Assembly (NCBI RefSeq): GCF_002251735.1
Contig: NZ_NOXS01000035.1
Location: forward strand, 477,528 to 541,527
DNA from: Elstera cyanobacteriorum
GTDB lineage: Bacteria; Pseudomonadota; Alphaproteobacteria; Elsterales; Elsteraceae
Direction of reading: 5' to 3'
Length of the DNA: 64,000 nt
Shown here: in pieces, positions 33,286 through 41,490 of the stretch
Layout: every line of letters begins with the position of its first letter
Numbering within the stretch: the first letter of the stretch is position 1
The notes under the pieces: generated by a model
The model's input: the letters and a program-made list of their open reading frames with translations, nothing else
Database searches by the model: none
Told to the model about the DNA's origin: nothing
Made by a program: the position numbers and the translations under genes

Positions 33286-35955
33286 ATGAGCCTTTCGCCC
33301 GACGCCGCCACAACGCCGATGATGGCGCATTATCTGGCGCTGAAGCAGCAGTACCCGGACTGCCTGCTGTTCTACCGCATGGGCGATTTCTACGAGATGT
33401 TCTTCGACGACGCGGTGCAGGCGGCACGCGCGTTGGATATTACGTTAACGAAACGGGGTAAGCATGCCGGGGATGACATCCCGATGGCGGGCGTGCCGGT
33501 GCATGCGGCAGAGGGCTATCTATCGCGCCTGATCCGCGCCGGGTTTCGCGTGGCCGTCTGCGAGCAGATGGAAGATCCCAGCGAAGCCAAAAAGCGCGGG
33601 CCGAAAAGCCCGGTGAAGCGCGATGTGGTGCGCGTGGTCACGCCTGGGACGATTACCGAAGACGGGCTGCTGGACGCGCGGCGGGCGAATTTCCTGACCG
33701 CCCTCTGCGATGGGGGCGGGCAGCTTGCGCTGGCAGCGGTCGATATGACCAGCGGCAGTTTTCAGGTTGGCCTCTTAGGCGAAACGGCAAAATCCGGGCT
33801 GGCGGAGGCCGCCGCAGCGGCACTCTTCCGGCTCGATCCCGCAGAAATTTTGCTGCCGGAACGATTGCTGAAGGCCGAACGGCTGTTCGAGGTTTTTGGC
33901 GAGTGGAAAGCCCGCCTTGCCCCGCTGCCCGGCCCGCGCTTCGACCCCGGCAATGCCCGCAAGCGGCTGGAAAGCGTCTTCGAGGTCGGGACGCTGGAAG
34001 GCTTTGGGCATTTCAGCTTGGCCGAAATTGCCGCCGCTGGGGCGCTGGTCGATTATCTCGACCTGACCCAGCGCGGCAAGCTTCCCCGGCTGGACGCCCC
34101 CGTGCGGCTGGAAAGCAGCGCTGTTATGGCGATTGACGCCAGCACCGCCCGCTCGCTGGAACTCGTACGAACCCAAAACGGAGAGCGCAAAGGCTCGCTT
34201 TTATCCGTTGTGGACCGCACCATCACTCCTGGTGGGGCGCGGTTGCTGAACGCCCGGCTGGTGGCGCCGCTGACCGACCGGGGGGCAATTTCCGCCCGCT
34301 TGGACAGCGTTAGCTTTTTCCACACCCACAGCGACCTGCGCGCGAAGCTGCGGGAGGCGCTGAACCGCGCGCCGGACCTTGAACGCCCGCTTACCCGCCT
34401 GACCCTCGGGCGCGGCGGGCCGCGCGACCTTGCGGCCATCCGCGACGGGCTGCGCGCGGCGGAAACCCTGCGCGAACGGCTACTGGCCGATCAATCGCGC
34501 CCGCTGTCCGCCGAACTCGCCGCCGCTGTCGCCGACCTCCGCCCCGATACCGGCCTGATCGACCGGCTGGACCGGGCGCTGAAACCCGACCTGCCGATGC
34601 TGGCGCGCGACGGCGATTTCATCGCCCCCGACTATGCGCCGGAGCTGGATTATCAGCGCTCCCTGCGCGACGATGCCCGCCGCCATATTGCCGGACTGCA
34701 AGCCCGTTACGTTACCGAAACAGGCGTAAATAGCCTGAAGGTGAAGCATAACAATGTGCTGGGGTATTTCGTCGAAGTCACAGCCGCCCAAGCGGATAAG
34801 CTGAGTGCGCCCTTCATTCACCGGCAAACCCTAGCGGGGGCAGCGCGGTTTACCACGGTCGATCTCGCCGATCTCGACGCCAAGGTCTCAAAAGCGGGCG
34901 ATACCGCTTTGGCGTTGGAACAGAAGCTATTCGAGGATTTGGTCGGGGAAGTTCTGGCCCGCGCCGAACCGATTGCCGCGACGGCCCGCGCCCTGGCGGT
35001 ACTGGATGTTTCCGCCGCCCTCGCCGATCTTGCCGCCGACCGCGCCTATGCGCGGCCCAGCCTGACCGACGGCATCGACTTCCACATCGACGGCGGGCGC
35101 CATCCGGTGGTGGAAGCCCTGCTGCCCGGCGGGGCAAGCGGCTTTATCGCCAATGATTGCGATCTCGGAACGAGCCGCCTATGGCTGCTGACCGGCCCGA
35201 ATATGGCGGGTAAATCGACCTTCTTGCGCCAGAACGCGCTGATTTGCCTTTTGGCACAAATTGGCAGCTTCGTCCCTGCCCGCGCCGCGACCCTGGGGAT
35301 CGTCGACCGGTTGTTCTCCCGCGTCGGTGCCGCCGATGATCTGGCGCGCGGGCGGTCCACCTTCATGGTCGAGATGGTGGAAACCGCCGCGATCCTCAAT
35401 CAAGCCGGGCCGCGCGCCCTGGTGATTTTGGATGAAATCGGGCGCGGTACGGCGACCTTCGACGGGCTGTCCATCGCTTGGGCCGCCGTCGAACATCTGC
35501 ACGAGGTAAGCCGCTGCCGCTGCCTGTTTGCCACCCATTATCACGAGCTAACGAAACTGGCCGCGCGCCTGCCCGCCCTCTCGTGCCATTCGATGCGGGT
35601 GAAGGAATGGCAGGGGGATGTGGTGTTTCTGCACGAGGTGCAGACGGGCGCCGCCGACCGATCTTACGGTATCCATGTGGCGAAGCTGGCCGGGCTGCCA
35701 AAGCCGGTGCTGCGCCGCGCCGAACAGGTGCTGAAACTGCTGGAAAGCGGCGATAGTTCCACCGCCCTCTCGCGCCTCGCCGACGATCTGCCGCTGTTCG
35801 CCGCGCTGAAAGCCGCGCCGGAACCGGCAGAGGAGGCGGAAGAGCCGCCCGCCCTGCACCCGGCGCTCGCCGCCCTGGCGGACATCGACCCGGACGCGCT
35901 GACCCCGCGCGAAGCGCTGGAGGCGCTGTATCGGTTGAAGGGGTTGACGGTTTAA
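33286..35955 (+). CDS. mutS: DNA mismatch repair protein MutS
   Basis: MutS recognises mismatches and small loops and recruits MutL. The 889-residue protein has the mismatch-binding Phe-Tyr-Glu at 35-37 (MGDFYEMF), connector and lever domains, and the ATPase with Walker [11 protein letters not shown] near 636-645 and Walker [14 protein letters not shown] helix-turn-helix and a C-terminal tail follow. GAGGAG precedes the ATG. Its stop overlaps the convergent toxin gene stop by 4 bp. Confidence 0.98.
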   Translation: MSLSPDAATTPMMAHYLALKQQYPDCLLFYRMGDFYEMFFDDAVQAARALDITLTKRGKHAGDDIPMAGVPVHAAEGYLSRLIRAGFRVAVCEQMEDPSEAKKRGPKSPVKRDVVRVVTPGTITEDGLLDARRANFLTALCDGGGQLALAAVDMTSGSFQVGLLGETAKSGLAEAAAAALFRLDPAEILLPERLLKAERLFEVFGEWKARLAPLPGPRFDPGNARKRLESVFEVGTLEGFGHFSLAEIAAAGALVDYLDLTQRGKLPRLDAPVRLESSAVMAIDASTARSLELVRTQNGERKGSLLSVVDRTITPGGARLLNARLVAPLTDRGAISARLDSVSFFHTHSDLRAKLREALNRAPDLERPLTRLTLGRGGPRDLAAIRDGLRAAETLRERLLADQSRPLSAELAAAVADLRPDTGLIDRLDRALKPDLPMLARDGDFIAPDYAPELDYQRSLRDDARRHIAGLQARYVTETGVNSLKVKHNNVLGYFVEVTAAQADKLSAPFIHRQTLAGAARFTTVDLADLDAKVSKAGDTALALEQKLFEDLVGEVLARAEPIAATARALAVLDVSAALADLAADRAYARPSLTDGIDFHIDGGRHPVVEALLPGGASGFIANDCDLGTSRLWLLTGPNMAGKSTFLRQNALICLLAQIGSFVPARAATLGIVDRLFSRVGAADDLARGRSTFMVEMVETAAILNQAGPRALVILDEIGRGTATFDGLSIAWAAVEHLHEVSRCRCLFATHYHELTKLAARLPALSCHSMRVKEWQGDVVFLHEVQTGAADRSYGIHVAKLAGLPKPVLRRAEQVLKLLESGDSSTALSRLADDLPLFAALKAAPEPAEEAEEPPALHPALAALADIDPDALTPREALEALYRLKGLTV

Positions 35956-36371
35956 GCCGCGTCCCAAGGATTGAGCGTTGGCACACCCGCCGCCAAGAAC
36001 GGGCTGCTATCGCGCGTTACCACGGTGTATCCCTGCGCAGCAGCAATAGCGGCAATATAGCCATCCGGGGTGGGAAACCCTCGCCCAGCAGTCCGAGCCG
36101 TGGCGGCAAGCGGAGCGTAGCACTGCGCCGCTGCGGTATCGAATGACAATATCCGGCCAGCAAAAAGATCGAGTAGCCCGTCCAAGACGGCGGCTAAAGC
36201 GACCTTTCGGCGCCCATCGGGTAGGGCAGCGATGCCATAGAGCAGCTCCGCCAAGGTCACCGCCGAAAGGTACAGTGCGCCAGAAGGTTGCCGGTTTAAC
36301 CACGCCCTAACGTTTGGGTTTGCCGAAGGCTTCATCGCCTCGGAAACCACATTGGTATCCAAAACGAACAT
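35952..36371 (-). CDS. PIN-domain toxin (VapC/FitB-like ribonuclease)
   Basis: The 139-residue PIN nuclease has the acidic catalytic set Asp5 (VLDTNVVSE), Glu42 (LAELLYG), Asp103 (TPDGYIAA) and Asp121 (TRDSSPF). Such toxins cleave tRNA or rRNA when the antitoxin is degraded; FitB homologues bind FitA. It overlaps the antitoxin stop (TGATG) and is convergent with mutS. All acidic residues look intact, so the pair is probably active. Confidence 0.9.
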   Translation of the reverse strand: MFVLDTNVVSEAMKPSANPNVRAWLNRQPSGALYLSAVTLAELLYGIAALPDGRRKVALAAVLDGLLDLFAGRILSFDTAAAQCYAPLAATARTAGRGFPTPDGYIAAIAAAQGYTVVTRDSSPFLAAGVPTLNPWDAA

Positions 36372-36616
36372 CAGAGAGTAAGGGGGGCGGCGGGCGTAGT
36401 ATCACGGTTTTGGTCGAGAACAGCTATGTCCTCGTCGGTGAGAGCCAGCCGCTGCCCAAGTTCGGTCAAGGCATCGCCCAAGCGCACAGCAGGCTTAACG
36501 GCCTGCGCCAGAATATCCCGAACCTCGGCTTCCGTGCTGCGCCCATGCTCGGCCGCCCGTATCCGCAAGGCACGATGGACGTCATCGGGTAGGTTCCGCA
36601 CGGTTAGAACAGCCAT
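36371..36616 (-). CDS. Antitoxin (FitA/VapB-like ribbon-helix-helix protein)
   Basis: The 81-residue protein starts at ATG 36616 (MAVLTVRNLPDDVHRALRIR), a ribbon-helix-helix fold that binds operator DNA as a dimer. A C-terminal tail would fill the toxin active site. AEHGRSTEAEVRDIL is the FitA-type motif. Its stop overlaps the toxin ATG by 1 bp, the usual antitoxin-first layout with autoregulation. Confidence 0.88.
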   Translation of the reverse strand: MAVLTVRNLPDDVHRALRIRAAEHGRSTEAEVRDILAQAVKPAVRLGDALTELGQRLALTDEDIAVLDQNRDTTPAAPLTL

Positions 36617-36683
36617 TTTTTCCCCTCCCGCTCTCGATGACAGCAATTTTAAGCCAATGCTGTCACAGTAACAAGCAGGATTG

Positions 36684-36745
36684 CCAAGGGATAGCCCTTG
36701 GCCGGAGGTGCAGGAGGCGGTGCCTCCTGCAATCGCGTGCGCGAT
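36684..36745. repeat. Triple hairpin (REP-like palindromic cluster) after htpG
   Basis: Three perfect dyads lie in a row: CCAAGGG/CCCTTGG (36684-36690 and 36695-36701), GCAGGAGGC/GCCTCCTGC (36710-36718 and 36722-36730) and ATCGCG/CGCGAT (36732-36745). No T run follows, so they are not classic terminators. They look like an interspersed palindromic repeat that may protect the htpG 3' end. Confidence 0.55.
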
Positions 36746-36746
36746 C

Positions 36747-38594
36747 CTACCGCCCCAGCACGCTTTCCAACCGCCGGGCGAAGGCGCGGGCGTCGCGGAC
36801 CGGGGTGCCTTCGAGGATGTGGGCCTGATCGAGCAGCAACCAAGCGGCATCGTCAATCGCCGCCTCGGCGGGGGTGCCGGTCAGTTTGGTGATGACCGGA
36901 TGGGTCGGGTTGATTTCCAGCACGCGCTTGGCATCGCGGTCGAGGCGCTGGTGCTGGCGCAGCAGTTTTTCGAGATGAAGATCAACATCGCCCTCGTCGG
37001 CCACCAGGCAAACGGCGCTATCGGTCAACCGTTGCGAAACCCGAACGTCTTTGACCGTCTCGCCATAAACGCCTTTCAACCGGTCGATCAGCGCCGCAAG
37101 GTCCGGCGTCGTTTCCGGCTTTTCGGCGGGTTTTTCTTCGCCATCCGCCGCGATTTCCCCGAGGTCGGCGGCGCCGCGCGTGACCGATTGGAAGGGCTTT
37201 TCGTCGAAGGTGCCGATCATCGGCAGCCAGAATTCATCGATGGGATCGGTCAGGTAGAGAACCTCGATCCCCTTGGCGCGGAAGCCTTCGAGATGCGGGC
37301 TGGCGGCAATCGCCTCCACGCTTTCGCCGGAAGCGGTATAGATCGCCTTCTGCCCCGGCTTCATCCGCCCAACATAGTCGGCGAGGCTCACCCAACCGTC
37401 TTGAGTGGAGGAGCGGAACCGGGTGAGGCCGAGGATGGTCTGGCGGTTCTCAAAATCCTCGTACAGCCCTTCCTTCAGCACTGGGCCGAAGGCCTCCCAG
37501 AATTTTTCGTATGCGGAATGGTCCGCGTCCGGCTTCGCCTTCTTTTCCAACTCGCCCAGAATTTTCTTCACGAGGCCGGAGCGGATTTTGCGCACCGTTG
37601 GGTTGTTTTGCAGCATCTCGCGGCTGACGTTCAGCGGCAGATCAGCGGAATCGACAACGCCCTGCACGAACCGCAGCCACGTCGGCATCAGGTCTTTGCA
37701 GTCGTCGGTGATGAACACCCGGCGCACATAGAGCTTTACCCGGTGCTGGCGTTCCGGGGTGAAGAGATCGGGCGGGCGCTTATTCGGCAGAAACAGCAGC
37801 GCCGAATATTCCAACGCCCCTTCGGCCTTGATATGCAGGGTGGCGAAGGGATCGTCCTTATCGTAGGTCAGGCTTTCGTAAAACGCCTTCGTCTGCTCCG
37901 CCGTCACCTCGTTCTTCGCGCGGGTCCAGAGGGCGGAGGCGGCGTTAATCGTCTCGGTCTTCTCCGCCGTTTGCAGTTTGATCGGCAAGGCAATGTGATC
38001 GGAATAGCGGCGGACGACTTCCTTCAGGCGCCATTCGTCCAGAAACTCGGCGGCGTCTTCCTTCAGGTGCAGAGTGATCGTCGTGCCGCGCGTCGCCTGG
38101 TCCGCTTCGGCAACGGTAAAGCTGCCGCGCCCATCCGATTCCCAGGCAAAAGCTTCGGCCGCCCCGGCCTTGCGGGAGGTGACGCGCACCTTATCCGCGA
38201 CCATAAACGCCGAATAGAAGCCGACGCCGAATTGGCCGATCAGCGAAAAATCCTTCTTGGCGTCGCCCGACAGGGTTTCAAGAAACTTGCCGGTGCCGGA
38301 GCGGGCGATGGTACCGAGGTTTTCCACCAATTCCATCCGGTCCATGCCGATGCCGGTATCGGCAATCGTCAGGGTCTTCGCCTCGGCGTCCGCCGTCAAG
38401 GTCACGGCATAATCGAGGGCGGGACCGGCCTTCTCCGGTTCGGTCAGCGCCAAATAGCGGTGCTTGTCGCAGGCATCCGCCGCGTTGGAGATGAGTTCGC
38501 GCAAGAACACGTCCCGCTCGCTATAGAGGGCATGGGCCACAATATCGAGCAAGCGGCTGACTTCAGCTTGGAAGGCCAAAGTTTCGGTGGTCAT
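36747..38594 (-). CDS. htpG: Chaperone HtpG (Hsp90)
   Basis: HtpG is the bacterial Hsp90, an ATP-driven dimeric chaperone of the cytoplasm. The 615-residue protein has the GHKL ATP site (LISNAADACDKHRY near 32-45, ADTGIGMDRMEL and GQFGVGFYSAFMVAD), the middle client-binding domain, and the C-terminal dimer domain. I chose MTTETLAFQAEVSRLL at 38594; the frame opens at 38660. An AAAGGA site precedes it. An RpoH-type promoter is visible upstream. Confidence 0.97.
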   Translation of the reverse strand: MTTETLAFQAEVSRLLDIVAHALYSERDVFLRELISNAADACDKHRYLALTEPEKAGPALDYAVTLTADAEAKTLTIADTGIGMDRMELVENLGTIARSGTGKFLETLSGDAKKDFSLIGQFGVGFYSAFMVADKVRVTSRKAGAAEAFAWESDGRGSFTVAEADQATRGTTITLHLKEDAAEFLDEWRLKEVVRRYSDHIALPIKLQTAEKTETINAASALWTRAKNEVTAEQTKAFYESLTYDKDDPFATLHIKAEGALEYSALLFLPNKRPPDLFTPERQHRVKLYVRRVFITDDCKDLMPTWLRFVQGVVDSADLPLNVSREMLQNNPTVRKIRSGLVKKILGELEKKAKPDADHSAYEKFWEAFGPVLKEGLYEDFENRQTILGLTRFRSSTQDGWVSLADYVGRMKPGQKAIYTASGESVEAIAASPHLEGFRAKGIEVLYLTDPIDEFWLPMIGTFDEKPFQSVTRGAADLGEIAADGEEKPAEKPETTPDLAALIDRLKGVYGETVKDVRVSQRLTDSAVCLVADEGDVDLHLEKLLRQHQRLDRDAKRVLEINPTHPVITKLTGTPAEAAIDDAAWLLLDQAHILEGTPVRDARAFARRLESVLGR

Positions 38595-38631
38595 TGCACA
38601 ATCCTTTCTTCTTATCGAGATACCGGGGTGC

Positions 38632-38661
38632 GAGATAAGCCGCCCCGGCGCCAGATTCAAG
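38632..38661 (-). promoter_or_regulatory. Candidate heat-shock (RpoH-type) promoter of htpG
   Basis: On the minus strand CTTGAAT (38661-38655) and CTTATCTC (38639-38632) give a TTGAAT/TATCTC pair 17 bp apart. They also fit the alphaproteobacterial RpoH pattern CTTG and CYTATNT. It lies about 40 bp before the htpG start, and htpG is a known heat-shock gene. rpoH is 7 kb away. Confidence 0.55.
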
Positions 38662-38665
38662 CCCG

Positions 38666-38995
38666 CTATTTTACCGCGTTGGCCGCATTCAGAATCGGCG
38701 CGATGTCGATCCCATTGACCAGCACCCCGCCGCTGTCGGTCACATCGATGCGATAATCATATTGGCTGCGGCCATCGGCAGCCGTCCCCTTCTTGCCAAC
38801 CCCCTTGATGAGCTGGAGAAACAGCACGGCCTGGGCGGCATTGCGGGTTTTCATCGCCTGGAGTTTGCTGAGCGAATCTTCCAGCCCAACCACCGAAATA
38901 TTGGTGCCGCTCGTTGGCGTTTTTGCGGTTTGGGCGACAGCCCCGCCCGCCATCAGAAGGCCCGCCACCGTTAGCCCGATCATCATGCGCCGCAT
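38666..38995 (-). CDS. Small secreted protein, unknown function
   Basis: The protein has a signal peptide (MRRMMIGLTVAGLLMAGGAVAQ). The mature part is about 87 residues and contains SLSKLQAMKTRNAAQAVLF and ends in GVLVNGIDIAPILNAANAVK. No family is recognised. I chose the ATG at 38995 because GGAG lies 6 nt upstream; starts at 38998 and 39007 are also open. It lies 71 bp upstream of htpG on the same strand. Confidence 0.65.
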   Translation of the reverse strand: MRRMMIGLTVAGLLMAGGAVAQTAKTPTSGTNISVVGLEDSLSKLQAMKTRNAAQAVLFLQLIKGVGKKGTAADGRSQYDYRIDVTDSGGVLVNGIDIAPILNAANAVK

Positions 38996-39116
38996 CATCT
39001 TCTCCATCGCAGGATCGCTGTGCCTCCCTAGATAGGGGGCCACGCCGGACTTGTCTTGCATCAATGCGGTTTTTCTGCGAAACAGAGCGGGAACATATAA
39101 AAAGAGGTAGAGAGCC

Positions 39117-40406
39117 ATGCGGGTTCTCGTGATCGGTGCAAGCGGGTTCGTGGGGCAAGCCGTGGTGCGCGGGTTAACTGCCGCCGGAATGGCCGTGCTC
39201 CCTGCGGGCCGCTCGCCGGAGCGGTTGCGGCGGCTCTTCCCCGCCCTCCCCCCCGTTTCCTGCGATTTTGCGACGGATACCGAAGCCGATTGGCAGACCC
39301 GGCTGAGGGGGGTTGAGGCCGTCGTCAACCTCGCCGGACTGATCCGTGACGGCGGGGGTGGTTTCAAGCGGGTGCATGCCGATGGGCCGCAGGCGCTGTT
39401 CCGCGCGTGCCGGGCGGTAGGGGTGACGCAGGTTGTGCAGGTTTCCGCGCTTGGAGCCGATGAAGCCGCAGTTACCCAATATCACACCAGCAAACGCGCC
39501 GCAGATGACGCCCTGGCCCAAGACAGCGGCACCCTGGATTGGATTATCTTACGCCCCTCGCTGATCCTGGGGCCGGGCGGGGCCAGTCACGACCTCTTTG
39601 CGGCCCTGGCCGCCCTGCCGCTGCCGCCGCGCCTTGGGCCGGGAACCTGGCAGGTGCAGCCCATCGGAATTGCCGACTTTGTTGCGACCGTGCACAACGC
39701 GCTTCAGCATCCGGGGCGTTTGGCCTGCCGCCTCAATATCGTCGGGCCGGAGGCGATGACTACCGACGCGCTCACCGCCACCTACCGCAGTTGGTTGGGC
39801 CTGCCCCCGGTGCCGTCCCTCCCCATCCCGCAAGCGGCACTGCGGCTTGCGGGGACGCTCGGCGACCGGCTGGCGCTGGGGGCGCTTACCTCTGAGAGCC
39901 TAACGATGCTCGCAGCGGGCAACACGGCCCCCGTGGAACCCCTCGTTGAGACGCTGGGCGTCCGCCCGCGCGCCCTGGCCGAGGCGCTAGCGGAAACCCC
40001 GGCCACAGCGGCGGACCGTTGGCGGGCGCGGCTTAGGTTCTTCCCCGTGCCGCTGCGCCTCAGCCTCGCCTTCGTTTGGCTGTGGACGGCTTTTGTCTCG
40101 GCAGGCGTCTATCCGCTGGCGGGCAGCCTTCAGTTGATCGCCCCCCTCGGTCTGCCCCCCTGGGCCGGGTTAACGCTCATTTTAGGCGGCGCCGGGCTTG
40201 ATCTGATTCTGGGGGTGCTGCTGCTGATCGGCTGGCGCATTCCCTGGGTCGGCGCGGCGCAACTGCTGCTGATGGCGGGCTACACCGGCCTTGTCACGCT
40301 TTTCCTGCCCGATCTATGGCTGCACCCCTTGGGGCCAATTTCGAAGAACTTACCGGTGGCGGCAGCCACCCTGGTGATGATGGCACTGGAGACCGACCGT
40401 GGATAG
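39117..40406 (+). CDS. NAD(P)-binding SDR/NmrA-type protein fused to a DoxX-like membrane domain
   Basis: Residues 1-250 form an atypical SDR: GASGFVGQ (8-15), the VNLAGLI strand, and YHTSKRAADDAL with the Tyr and Lys of the SDR active site. Residues 310-425 contain about four membrane helices of the DoxX-like type (LAFVWLWTAFVSAGVYPL and later hydrophobic runs). Such fusions are known, and their substrate is unknown; a role at the membrane with quinone or an oxidised lipid is an inference. It overlaps the DUF2269 gene by 8 bp. Confidence 0.85.
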   Translation: MRVLVIGASGFVGQAVVRGLTAAGMAVLPAGRSPERLRRLFPALPPVSCDFATDTEADWQTRLRGVEAVVNLAGLIRDGGGGFKRVHADGPQALFRACRAVGVTQVVQVSALGADEAAVTQYHTSKRAADDALAQDSGTLDWIILRPSLILGPGGASHDLFAALAALPLPPRLGPGTWQVQPIGIADFVATVHNALQHPGRLACRLNIVGPEAMTTDALTATYRSWLGLPPVPSLPIPQAALRLAGTLGDRLALGALTSESLTMLAAGNTAPVEPLVETLGVRPRALAEALAETPATAADRWRARLRFFPVPLRLSLAFVWLWTAFVSAGVYPLAGSLQLIAPLGLPPWAGLTLILGGAGLDLILGVLLLIGWRIPWVGAAQLLLMAGYTGLVTLFLPDLWLHPLGPISKNLPVAAATLVMMALETDRG

Positions 40407-40875
40407 CTATCTGCTCTTGAAATTCATTCACGTCATGAGCTCGACGCTGCTGTTCGGTACGGGCCTTGGCACAGCGTTTCATGGCTGGATGGCGGGGCGC
40501 AGCCGCAACCTCGACGCCACCTTGGTCGTGAACCGCAATGTTGTGTTAGCCGATTGGATTTTCACAACCCCTGCCGTGATCGTGCAGCCGGTAACAGGGG
40601 TGTGGATGGCGCTTCAGGCCGGGTTTCCGCTGACTGAAGGTTGGTTGGCGCTCGCTATTCTTCTGTATTTTTTTGTTGGCGCCTGCTGGTTGCCCGTCGT
40701 CTGGCTCCAGCTTCAGATGCATAAAATGGTGAAAGAGGCGAAGGCTGGGGACACGCCGCTGCCGCCGCGGTACGTAACCTATGCCCGCTGGTGGTTCGCG
40801 CTCGGCTGGCCCGCCTTTATCAGCGTCATCGGCATTTTCTATCTGATGATCGTCAAGCCAGACGTTGGGTTCTAG
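40399..40875 (+). CDS. DUF2269 integral membrane protein
   Basis: The 158-residue protein has about four membrane helices, with the DUF2269 signature KFIHVMSSTLLFGTGLGTAFH at the N-terminus, two conserved His residues, and WLPVVWLQLQMHKM in the third region. The function is unknown; the family often travels with DoxX-like SDR proteins, as here (8-bp overlap). It ends only 2 bp before the AraC-type site of the next operon. Confidence 0.85.
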   Translation: MDSYLLLKFIHVMSSTLLFGTGLGTAFHGWMAGRSRNLDATLVVNRNVVLADWIFTTPAVIVQPVTGVWMALQAGFPLTEGWLALAILLYFFVGACWLPVVWLQLQMHKMVKEAKAGDTPLPPRYVTYARWWFALGWPAFISVIGIFYLMIVKPDVGF

Positions 40876-40877
40876 TC

Positions 40878-40941
40878 GGCAGGATCGGGCAAGAAACCGG
40901 CAGGATCGTCGCTATCCGGCTGGGCGACCGGGGCGTACAGT
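40878..40941 (+). promoter_or_regulatory. Candidate AraC-activated promoter of iorAB
   Basis: Direct repeats GGCAGG-ATCG occur at 40878 and 40899, exactly 21 bp apart, with GGCAAG between them at 40888. A -35-like TATCCG (40913-40918), 17-bp spacer and TACAGT -10 (40936-40941) follow. The repeats abut a poor -35, as expected for AraC-type activation. The regulator at 43848 is the likely binder. Confidence 0.6.
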
Positions 40942-41028
40942 TTCATCATACACACAAGACATCCAACACCTGCCGGGCCGCCTTTTTTTCCGAAAAGTCG
41001 CGTTCGGTAGCAATCGTGGGGAAGGGTT

Positions 41029-41487
41029 ATGGTGAAACTCAACGTCAACGGCGTCGATCATCAGATCGAAGCCGATGCGGATATGCCGCTCCTGTGGGCG
41101 ATCCGCGATATCATCGGCCTGACCGGCACCAAATTCGGCTGCGGCATGGCGCAATGCGGCGCCTGCACCGTCCATGTGGATGGCGAGCCGACGCGCGCGT
41201 GCCAAACCTTCATCGGCGATCTCGACGGGCGCAAGATCACCACCGTTGAAGGCCTGGCCGGTAAGGTCGCGGCGACCGTGCAAAAGGTCTGGGCCGATCT
41301 CGACGTGCCGCAATGCGGCTATTGCCAGTCGGGGCAAGTGATGGCGGCGACGGCGCTGCTAACCGCCAATAAGAAGCCGACGGACGCGGATATCGACGCC
41401 GCCATGTCCGGCAACCTCTGCCGGTGCGCCACCTACCACCGCATCCGCGCCGGTATCCACGAAGCCGCCAAGCGCCTGGAGGCCTAA
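41029..41487 (+). CDS. iorA: Isoquinoline 1-oxidoreductase-type small subunit (2Fe-2S)
   Basis: This is the iron-sulfur subunit of a xanthine-dehydrogenase-family hydroxylase. The 152-residue protein has a plant-ferredoxin 2Fe-2S site (Cys38, Cys43, Cys46 and Cys58, in GCGMAQCGACTVH) and a second, helical 2Fe-2S site (Cys96, Cys99, Cys131 and Cys133, in CGYCQSGQ and LCRCATYHRI). It has no signal peptide and is presumably exported with the Tat-signal large subunit, 3 bp downstream. The true substrate may be another N-heterocycle or an aldehyde. Confidence 0.9.
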   Translation: MVKLNVNGVDHQIEADADMPLLWAIRDIIGLTGTKFGCGMAQCGACTVHVDGEPTRACQTFIGDLDGRKITTVEGLAGKVAATVQKVWADLDVPQCGYCQSGQVMAATALLTANKKPTDADIDAAMSGNLCRCATYHRIRAGIHEAAKRLEA

Positions 41488-41490
41488 GCC

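Noticed and set aside
36681..38756. A 691-residue plus-strand frame
   Set aside because: It is antisense to htpG, which has all Hsp90 motifs.
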